Below are positions 24,097 through 29,974 of a stretch of DNA of 29,974 bases, piece by piece (within the stretch, counting starts at the first letter, position 1; each line of letters starts with the position of its first letter). Made by a program: the position numbers and the translations under genes. The stretch is from JAGGVT01 sp965369605. GTDB taxonomy: Bacteria; JAJVIF01; JAGGVT01. The notes below the pieces were generated by a model. The model was not told the origin of the DNA. It saw only the letters and a program-made list of their open reading frames with translations, and searched no databases. The stretch is from positions 1 through 29,974 of the forward strand of contig CBDURE010000028.1 of NCBI GenBank assembly GCA_965369605.1, read 5' to 3'.

Positions 24097-24459
24097 CTAA
24101 AACGGATGCGCAAATTCGCTGATAGGTCGGAAATGACCGTAAAGGTCATCCATAACCTCGCCAAAACTCGACACAATCATACCAAATCCCGGGGCGTTTA
24201 GCGATGGCGCTGTGCCGGGGAGGTCGGGTTTGCCAAAGCCCGGGAGGTCGGGGATTGGGATTGGAAACGGCGCTATCAGGTCGAGCCCAATCGGAAGCCC
24301 CATCAAGTCGGCGGAGTAGCCGGGTATAAACGGACTCGTCGAATCGCTTGGCGGACGATATCCCGGACGCCCCCAGTCGGGGATAAACGCGTCGGGGCCG
24401 AACAATCCATCGGGAGGGGTTCCCGGGTTAGGAATGCAATGCCGGGATGGCTGCTCCAC
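24097..24459 (-). pseudogene. Pro/Gly-rich C-terminal gene fragment, right copy
   Basis: A 120-codon minus-strand frame from a GTG at 24459, rich in Pro, Gly, Phe and Leu: CIPNPGTPPDGLFGPD, AFIPDWGRPGYRPP, IAPFPIPIPDLPGFGKPDLP, ending in FRPISEFAHPF. The first part duplicates the fragment at 20527-20680. The stop coincides with the edge of the inverted-repeat element at 24096. There is no ribosome binding site and no signal peptide, so I take it as the 3' end of a broken gene; a short expressed protein cannot be excluded. Confidence 0.45.
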
Positions 24460-24560
24460 ACAAAAATAACTTGCGAAAATACTAAACGCATGTATAATGT
24501 CAAAAGGCGGGTTTTTTTAAATGCGCACAAGCCCTGCATTTTTACTGTGATTTATTGAAC

Positions 24561-24589
24561 TTGGAATTAGCTATAATTGTTGATATAAT
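24561..24589 (+). promoter_or_regulatory. Sigma-70 promoter for uvrA-ogt
   Basis: TTGGAA (24561-24566) and a perfect TATAAT (24584-24589) are separated by exactly 17 bases. The start point near 24596 gives a 70-base leader before uvrA. I see no LexA-type palindrome over it. Confidence 0.7.
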
Positions 24590-24664
24590 AGACAGTTCAG
24601 CCCTTATCATTTTTACTTATAGGGGGTTGAGGAACTGCCATATTAAGGAGCTATAAGAGACATT

Positions 24665-27565
24665 TTGTCGCTTAACGAAGGTAAAATAATCATTAAGGGT
24701 GCGCGCCAGCACAACCTTAAGAATATCGATGTCGAAATCCCGCGAAATCGTCTTGTGGTAATCACGGGACTGTCAGGCAGCGGGAAATCGTCCCTTGCGT
24801 TCGATACGATTTACGCCGAGGGACAGCGTCGGTATGTCGAATCGTTGAGCTCATACGCCCGTCAGTTTCTCGGCCAGATGGACAAGCCTGACGTTGATTA
24901 TATCGAGGGGCTTTCTCCGGCAATTTCGATTGACCAGAAATCAGCATCGCGAAATCCACGCTCCACGGTTGGGACTGTTACTGAAATCTACGATTATCTC
25001 CGATTATTATACGCCCGTGCCGGAACTCCACACTGCACACAGTGCGGGAAGCCGATTGTGCAACAATCTGCGCAGGAAATAGTCGACCAGATAATGGAAC
25101 TTGACGATGAAACACGGTTTTATGTGCTTGCGCCGGTTGTCCGTAACAAGAAAGGTGTGTTTAGCAAACTTTTCAAGGAGCTGGCAAAAGAGGGTTTCAG
25201 CCGTATTCGCGCCGATGGCGATGTTTTTCTGCTCACGGATGACATCGATTTAAAACGCTACGGCATCCACAACATCGAAATCGTGGTTGACCGCCTGGTA
25301 ATGAAACCTGAGATAAAACAACGCCTGACTGAATCGATTGAATTGTCACTCAAGCGCGCGGATGGGCTTGTTATCGTTCACCTTGTGGATGAGAAAAAGG
25401 ACATCACATTTTCGGAGCATTTTTCGTGTCCCGATTGCGGAATCAGTTTTGGCGAAATAACTCCGAAGCTGTTCTCTTTCAATTCACCACATGGCGCCTG
25501 CACAGCTTGCAACGGGCTTGGCGTGATACGTGAAATCGATCCTGAACTGGTTCTGGACAGAAATAGAAGTTTATACAATGAGGCAATAATGCCGTGGCGG
25601 GGGACATCATCGGGATATCTTACAAGCGTGATTCATGCCGCGGCGGAAGTACTGAAAATTGATCCATACAAGCCTTTGAAAGATCTTCCGGCAAAGAAAG
25701 TCGATGAGCTGCTTTATGGCCGTGAAGAGCAAATCATGGTTGAATTCACATGGGTAAACGCGGATGGCCATGAGCGATTCGCCACGATGCCATTTTCAGG
25801 CGTTATTCCATATCTCAACAGGCGATTCAAGGAAACGACCAGCGATTACATCCGCAATGTTCTCGAAAAGTATATGAGTTCACGGCCATGCAGTGAATGT
25901 GGTGGAAAGAAACTCAAATCCGAGGCGCTTGCGGTAAAATTCGGCGGACAGGATATTATCGAACTTACAGATAAAACAATCAGCGAACTTATTAAATTCA
26001 TCTCGAAAACGAAACTGACATCATTCCAAAAGAAAATCGCTGAACGGATCCTTAAAGAGATAAACGATCGCCTGACTTTCCTCGATAATGTCGGGTTGAA
26101 TTACATAACACTATCCAGAGGCGCGACAACACTATCCAGCGGTGAGGCGCAGCGAATCAGGCTGGCGACTCAAATAGGGTCAAATCTCACCGGTGTTTTG
26201 TATATTCTCGATGAACCGACAATCGGGCTTCACCAGCGCGATAATACAAGGCTGGTTCACACGCTGAAACATCTTCGCGACCTGGGCAACACTGTGATTG
26301 TGGTCGAACATGATGAGGAAACAATTTCCGAAGCGGATTGGATTATCGACCTTGGTCCCGGCGCGGGCAAAAATGGCGGTGAAGTTGTCGCGCAGGGTAA
26401 ACTCGATGACATAATAAAAAGCAAGAATTCGCCTACAGGGCAATTCCTGAATATCAAAACCGGAACAAACGGCGAGACTCATCTTTATAAAAAGAAATAC
26501 CGCAAACCGACAGGCGAACTTGTAATTCGAAATCCAAGGCATCACAACCTGAAGGGAATGGATGTCAAAATTCCGCTGGGATGTTTTGTCGCGGTTTCAG
26601 GCGTTTCAGGAAGCGGGAAATCATCGCTGATAAACGAAACGCTCTACAGGCAGGTCGCGCATCATTTTAACCTTCGAACCGAAAAACCGGGAGCGAACGA
26701 CGGCGTTGACGGCATGAACCTGCTGGAAAACATAATCGTTGTTGACCAATCGCCAATAGGCAGGACGCCTCGATCGAATCCCGCGACATACACCAAAACA
26801 TTCGATAAAATCCGCCAGCTGTTTGTGCAGACAAAGGAATCGAAAATCCGCGGATACCAGCCCGGACGGTTCAGTTTCAATGTAAAGGGCGGCAGGTGCG
26901 AAACATGCCAGGGGGATGGCGTCATTAAAATCGAAATGCATTTCCTGCCGGATGTTTATATCAAATGCGAAGCCTGTGATGGAAAGAGATATAATCGCGA
27001 GACTCTTCAGATTGAGTTCAAAGGGAAAAACATTGCGGATGTTCTGGACATGACTGTCAAAGAAGCGCTGGATTTCTTCTCAACCGTACCGGTTATCAGG
27101 GATAAAATCCAGGTGCTTTATAACGTCGGGCTGGGATATATCCGACTTGGACAACCAGCGACCACGCTGTCCGGGGGAGAAGCTCAGCGCGTTAAACTTG
27201 CTTTGGAACTCAGCAAGAAAAAAGTGGGCAAAACTCTGTATATTCTCGATGAACCAACCACCGGACTGCATTATTTCGACGTCCAGAAGCTTCTAAACGT
27301 TCTCAACCAGCTGGTTGACAGGGGAAACACAGTTGTGATTATCGAGCATAACCTTGATGTTCTCGCCAGCGCGGATTACATAATCGACATTGGTCCCGAT
27401 GGAGGAGAAGCGGGTGGGCGTATCATTGCAGAAGGAACACCGAGAAAAGTCGCTAAATCTAAAAAGTCCTATACGGGCAAATATCTTAATAAACTTTATT
27501 CGCGGGAATACCGCAACAATTCAAAGGTAAATAAAAACCATAAGGCAATTGAGGTTACAACATGA
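24665..27565 (+). CDS. uvrA: Excinuclease ABC subunit A
   Basis: A 966-residue damage-sensing ATPase of nucleotide excision repair. The two ABC modules are complete: Walker A GLSGSGKSS (35-43) and GVSGSGKSS (646-654); signatures LSSGEAQ (490-496) and LSGGEAQ (about 836); Walker B ILDEPTIGLHQRD and ILDEPTTGLHYFD. Zinc modules are seen at C255/C258/C279/C282 and at CETCQGDG...CEACDGKRYN. The first signature has Ser where most UvrA proteins have Gly (LSGGEA). The start is TTG, reading MSLNEGKIIIKGARQHNLKN. AAGGAG at 24645-24650 is rather far (14 bases) and AAGAGA at 24655 is nearer; ATT 24662 is a less likely alternative. The stop TGA overlaps the next ATG. Confidence 0.96.
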   Translation: MSLNEGKIIIKGARQHNLKNIDVEIPRNRLVVITGLSGSGKSSLAFDTIYAEGQRRYVESLSSYARQFLGQMDKPDVDYIEGLSPAISIDQKSASRNPRSTVGTVTEIYDYLRLLYARAGTPHCTQCGKPIVQQSAQEIVDQIMELDDETRFYVLAPVVRNKKGVFSKLFKELAKEGFSRIRADGDVFLLTDDIDLKRYGIHNIEIVVDRLVMKPEIKQRLTESIELSLKRADGLVIVHLVDEKKDITFSEHFSCPDCGISFGEITPKLFSFNSPHGACTACNGLGVIREIDPELVLDRNRSLYNEAIMPWRGTSSGYLTSVIHAAAEVLKIDPYKPLKDLPAKKVDELLYGREEQIMVEFTWVNADGHERFATMPFSGVIPYLNRRFKETTSDYIRNVLEKYMSSRPCSECGGKKLKSEALAVKFGGQDIIELTDKTISELIKFISKTKLTSFQKKIAERILKEINDRLTFLDNVGLNYITLSRGATTLSSGEAQRIRLATQIGSNLTGVLYILDEPTIGLHQRDNTRLVHTLKHLRDLGNTVIVVEHDEETISEADWIIDLGPGAGKNGGEVVAQGKLDDIIKSKNSPTGQFLNIKTGTNGETHLYKKKYRKPTGELVIRNPRHHNLKGMDVKIPLGCFVAVSGVSGSGKSSLINETLYRQVAHHFNLRTEKPGANDGVDGMNLLENIIVVDQSPIGRTPRSNPATYTKTFDKIRQLFVQTKESKIRGYQPGRFSFNVKGGRCETCQGDGVIKIEMHFLPDVYIKCEACDGKRYNRETLQIEFKGKNIADVLDMTVKEALDFFSTVPVIRDKIQVLYNVGLGYIRLGQPATTLSGGEAQRVKLALELSKKKVGKTLYILDEPTTGLHYFDVQKLLNVLNQLVDRGNTVVIIEHNLDVLASADYIIDIGPDGGEAGGRIIAEGTPRKVAKSKKSYTGKYLNKLYSREYRNNSKVNKNHKAIEVTT

Positions 27566-28143
27566 AAATCTACGAACCACCGGAATTTGAATTCTATGCT
27601 TATATATTCAAGGATGAAAAAGGATTTCATGGCGGGATAGCATCCAGAAGAGGATTATGCACTTGCACTTTCTCTCAGAAAAAGCTCTCCGATGCCAAGA
27701 AGATTCTGAAAGAAACCATGTCCTCTCGGAATGGAAAAACCAAGTGGGTAAAGGATTTAAATGATGTCGATGATGATGACGTCAAATATATCCTTACTCG
27801 ATTCCAGGATGAGTTTGAACAGTACTTTCATGGCAAACTCAAGCGATTCACGCTGCCGATAGAGATTGGCGTCGGCTCCGATTTCGACCGCAAGGTCTGG
27901 ATGAACCTTGAGCGGATTCCATACGGGGAGACTGTGAGCTATAAGAGTATCGCGGACAAAATCGGTAACCCCAAAGCGGCGAAAGAGGTCGGCAATTCCT
28001 GCACTCACAACCCGCTTCCGATTATCATTCCATGCCATCGAGTCATGGAAACCAAAAAGAAAATAGGCAAATTCTCAGGCGGCGTTGTCAAGAAAAAGAT
28101 GCTGTTGAAACTTGAGGGTTCATTAGCTCAAAAGAAAAACTAA
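27562..28143 (+). CDS. ogt: Methylated-DNA--protein-cysteine methyltransferase
   Basis: A 193-residue suicide repair protein that removes alkyl groups from O6-alkylguanine. The catalytic part is clear: FDRKVWMNLERIPYGETVSY, YKSIADKIGNPKAAKEVGNS, NPLPIIIPCHRV with the acceptor Cys at 158, and GKFSGGVVKKKMLLKLEG. The N-terminal 90 residues form the less conserved ribonuclease H-like domain. The ATG overlaps the uvrA stop as ATGA, so translation is coupled to uvrA. I see no AdaA-type regulatory domain. The symbol ogt is used for the family; mgt or ada-like naming would be equivalent. Confidence 0.93.
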   Translation: MKIYEPPEFEFYAYIFKDEKGFHGGIASRRGLCTCTFSQKKLSDAKKILKETMSSRNGKTKWVKDLNDVDDDDVKYILTRFQDEFEQYFHGKLKRFTLPIEIGVGSDFDRKVWMNLERIPYGETVSYKSIADKIGNPKAAKEVGNSCTHNPLPIIIPCHRVMETKKKIGKFSGGVVKKKMLLKLEGSLAQKKN

Positions 28144-28197
28144 TTGTGTCATACCATAGCTTTAGTGTGGTGCGAATTAAGCAGGATATCGAAAATA

Positions 28198-28443
28198 CTA
28201 CATCATTTCGAAAGGTGTACAGAGATTATCCTCTTTGTTGGCGACCCGTCCGCATATCAGGCAGATATGCTTTGGATTATTAGCAATCTTCACGATTTTG
28301 GCAATATCGCGTCGCCGTGCAAGATAGCACATATGATTTTCGTGCAGTGATTTGTTGGTGCAACAGTGATCGGCATTAATTTCAGCCTTTGTCAGGTCAG
28401 AAAGTTTCCGCTTCTTCTTGATAGGCTTGCTCTTGTCAATCAT
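28198..28443 (-). CDS. Small Lys-rich Cys-containing protein, possible zinc binder
   Basis: An 81-residue protein with a basic start (MIDKSKPIKKKRKLSDLTKA), a central HCCTNKSLHENHMCYLARRR part and the end HICLICGRVANKEDNLCTPFEM. The HCC..H..H..C and CxxC...C spacing suggests a zinc-binding or redox-active small domain, as in small CGRVANKEENLC-type proteins of environmental bacteria. The function is unknown. The frame is open further upstream into the tRNA gene, so I start at ATG 28443, where GGAG lies about 11 bases before. It follows tRNA-Glu by 26 bases and could be transcribed from the tRNA promoter. Confidence 0.65.
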   Translation of the reverse strand: MIDKSKPIKKKRKLSDLTKAEINADHCCTNKSLHENHMCYLARRRDIAKIVKIANNPKHICLICGRVANKEDNLCTPFEMM

Positions 28444-28469
28444 ATTATTATTCGCTCCATAAAAGAAAA

Positions 28470-28541
28470 TAGCCCCAAGGGGATTTGAACCCCTGCTACA
28501 GCCTTGAGAGGGCCGCGTCCTAACCACTAGACCATGGGGCC
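28470..28541 (-). tRNA. tRNA-Glu (CTC anticodon)
   Basis: Read on the minus strand: acceptor stem GGCCCCA paired with TGGGGCT (one G-U), D arm with TCTAGTGGTTAGGA, anticodon loop CTCTCAA giving anticodon CTC (reads GAG), and T arm CAGGGGTTCAAATCCCCT; the discriminator is A. It is 72 bases long with no encoded CCA, so CCA must be added after transcription. Confidence 0.95.
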
Positions 28542-28555
28542 TCAAAGCGGAAAGG

Positions 28556-28584
28556 ATTATATCGCATTTTTACATTTCCGGCAA
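28556..28584 (-). promoter_or_regulatory. Promoter of tRNA-Glu
   Basis: On the minus strand, TTGCCG (28584-28579) and a perfect TATAAT (28561-28556) are separated by 17 bases, about 15 bases before the tRNA 5' end. Confidence 0.6.
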
Positions 28585-28696
28585 TGTGTATGTGGCATCC
28601 CAAAATCCATTCTTGATTTTCCCTTGACCAATCCGCAATTACCATTTAATTTATATCCACCTCAATTATCTAATTCCTCAAAAGAGAGGCTACGAA

Positions 28697-29674
28697 ATGA
28701 CAGAAAGAGAAGTTAAAAATATCATGGTTATCGGCGCAGTAGGGCAAATCGGTTCTGAACTCACGATGGCGCTTCGTGAAAAGTACGGCAACGACAACGT
28801 TGTCGCGGTGGGGCGCAAGACCGCACCATCGGATGAACTTAAAAATTCAGGCCCGTTTGAATTCGCGAATTGCAACGACAAGGAAAGTATCGAGAATCTG
28901 GTCAAGAAATACGATATCGATACGATTCACCATCTCGCAGCGATTCTCTCAGGCACCGGCGAGGCAAATCCCGAATTGGCATGGCATGTCAATATGGACG
29001 GCTTGAAAAACGTGCTCGATATCGCGCGCGATTACAAACTCGCGCGTCTGATTGTGCCAAGTTCAATCGCGGTTTTCGGTCCCGGGACACCGCTTCAGAA
29101 CACACCGCAGCAGACAATCCTGCGGCCGAACACCATCTACGGCATAACGAAAGTCGCGGGAGAACTTCTGTGCGACTACTACTTCGAAAAGTGGGGCGTC
29201 GATGTTCGCGGGATGAGATTCCCCGGATTGATTTCATACAAAACTCCTCCGGGCGGCGGCACTACCGATTACGCTGTTGCTATCTATTACGAGGCAGTCA
29301 AAACCGGAAAGTATGATTGCTTTGTCGAGGAGCGAACAACACTCCCGATGATGTACATGCCGGACGCAATCAAGTGCCACATAGATTTACAAAACGCGGA
29401 TGCCTCGAAACTGCGATACCGCAACGCCTACAATGTTACCGGATTCAGTTTCGATGTTAAAACGCTTGCCGATTCAATCAGGAAAATAATCCCTGAATTA
29501 GAGGTAACGTACGAGCCTGATTTCCGCCAGAAAATAGCGGACAGCTGGCCCGATTCAATCGACGACACCGCCGCGAAAGAGGATTGGGGATGGGATCCTG
29601 AATACACTCTCGACGGCATGACCGAGGACATGATAAAGAACCTTCGAATCATGCATGAAAAAGGTGAGGTTTAG
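28697..29674 (+). CDS. tdh: L-threonine 3-dehydrogenase, SDR (epimerase-like) type
   Basis: A 325-residue NAD-dependent extended short-chain dehydrogenase. The cofactor loop is VIGAVGQIGSEL (10-21). HHLAAILSGTGEANPELAWH, VNMDGLKNVLDIA, PSSIAVFGPGTP and YGITKVAGELLCDYY (catalytic Tyr and Lys) follow. The stretch RFPGLISYKTPPGGGTTDYA, then LPMMYMPDAI, YNVTGFSF and IADSWPDSIDDTAAKEDWGW is distinctive of epimerase-like threonine dehydrogenases, which convert threonine to 2-amino-3-oxobutanoate. The usual partner, glycine C-acetyltransferase (kbl), is not in the window. GAGAGG lies about seven bases before the ATG. It appears monocistronic. Confidence 0.92.
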   Translation: MTEREVKNIMVIGAVGQIGSELTMALREKYGNDNVVAVGRKTAPSDELKNSGPFEFANCNDKESIENLVKKYDIDTIHHLAAILSGTGEANPELAWHVNMDGLKNVLDIARDYKLARLIVPSSIAVFGPGTPLQNTPQQTILRPNTIYGITKVAGELLCDYYFEKWGVDVRGMRFPGLISYKTPPGGGTTDYAVAIYYEAVKTGKYDCFVEERTTLPMMYMPDAIKCHIDLQNADASKLRYRNAYNVTGFSFDVKTLADSIRKIIPELEVTYEPDFRQKIADSWPDSIDDTAAKEDWGWDPEYTLDGMTEDMIKNLRIMHEKGEV

Positions 29675-29860
29675 GTTTGAAAAGTTAAATAATCGTTCTT
29701 GAAAAAGCCATTCAGGCTAGTGCGGAACTATTCCTGTTAATATTACGACGTCTTAAAAACCGAGCCCCGAACGTGAGTGAGGGGTATCTTCGGATATCCA
29801 CCCACCTCTCACTAACGAGCCTGTCGGGATAAGTTGTTTTATATCTCATCCCCCCCTTAA

Positions 29861-29889
29861 TCCCCCCGCGAGCGGGGGGAGATTTTTTT
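29861..29889 (+). terminator. GC-rich hairpin plus T-run downstream of tdh
   Basis: TCCCCCCG-CGAG-CGGGGGGA is followed by GA and seven T residues, as in an intrinsic terminator. It is 186 bases after the tdh stop, far for a dedicated terminator. A related palindrome, CCTCCCCGC/GCGGGGAGG, lies at about 29948-29968 near the window edge. The 300-base end of the window (29675-29974) otherwise shows only repeat-like GC-rich text and no gene. Confidence 0.5.
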
Positions 29890-29974
29890 GCATTTGTAAA
29901 CAATATATCTGATCTATATACTTGCGAAGGGAAAAGACAACATTCTCCCTCCCCGCTCGCGGGGAGGGCTGGGG

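Noticed and set aside
28444..28545. N-terminal extension of the small Cys-rich protein reading MRPHGLVVRTRPSQG
   Set aside because: This stretch is the translated tRNA-Glu gene and its spacer; the protein starts at the ATG at 28443.
28624..28650. Promoter TTGACC...TTTAAT for tdh
   Set aside because: The spacer is only 15 bases and the hexamers are imperfect, so I did not list it as a feature.
1..29974. CRISPR array
   Set aside because: I see no regularly spaced direct repeats with unique spacers; the repeats present are dispersed palindromes and paired elements.

Overview
This window is bacterial chromosome, most likely from an uncultured, lineage-unassigned Gram-negative (diderm) bacterium. 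Five predicted lipoproteins carry lipobox cysteines. Promoters have readable sigma-70 hexamers, tRNA-Glu has no encoded CCA, and the intergenic spaces are crowded with palindromic repeat elements. TGA is a normal stop codon: both genes of the DUF433/DUF5615 pair and uvrA end in it. I cannot name the phylum from sequence alone.

Layout. 1-2.9 kb: the tail of an SH3-like protein with a Gly-rich end, a DUF4328 membrane protein behind a TTGACA/TATATT promoter, a DUF433/DUF5615 toxin-antitoxin-like pair, and a half-size permease. This stretch is bracketed by two decayed HigA-antitoxin-like C-terminal fragments. 2.9-12.3 kb: a surface/lipoprotein region. It holds a right-handed beta-helix lipoprotein broken by one in-frame TGA, a small Cys-rich lipoprotein, an N-terminally truncated HELLH metalloprotease-like protein, an arylsulfotransferase-like lipoprotein and a DFDPGPG-repeat propeller lipoprotein. 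The beta-helix, arylsulfotransferase-like and propeller lipoproteins share the same roughly 300-residue N-terminal module joined to three different C-terminal domains. 12.6-20.4 kb: housekeeping genes, with rpoD behind a strong promoter and a long leader, then a lipoprotein, a WG-repeat protein, topA with four zinc ribbons, and dprA.

20.5-24.5 kb: an accessory island. Three overlapping minus-strand genes encode a PD-(D/E)xK nuclease-like protein, a small linker protein and a DUF2326 coiled-coil ATPase. This is the architecture of an ABC-three-component (ABC-3C) conflict/defence system. The operon lies between two directly repeated copies of an inverted-repeat element and two directly repeated fragments of a Pro/Gly-rich gene, which suggests a mobile or recombinationally inserted cassette. 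It is the most interesting system in the window.

24.5-30 kb: uvrA and an O6-alkylguanine-DNA alkyltransferase gene overlap by ATGA behind a TTGGAA/TATAAT promoter, forming a two-pathway DNA-repair operon. They are followed by a small Cys-rich protein, tRNA-Glu(CTC) and an SDR-type L-threonine 3-dehydrogenase.

A family of short inverted-repeat elements with ends like aaaaGGGGACAG occurs at least five times. One copy encloses the decayed C-terminus of a probable REP-associated (Y1) transposase, which hints at how the family was mobilised. One copy appears to have removed the 5' end of the metalloprotease gene.
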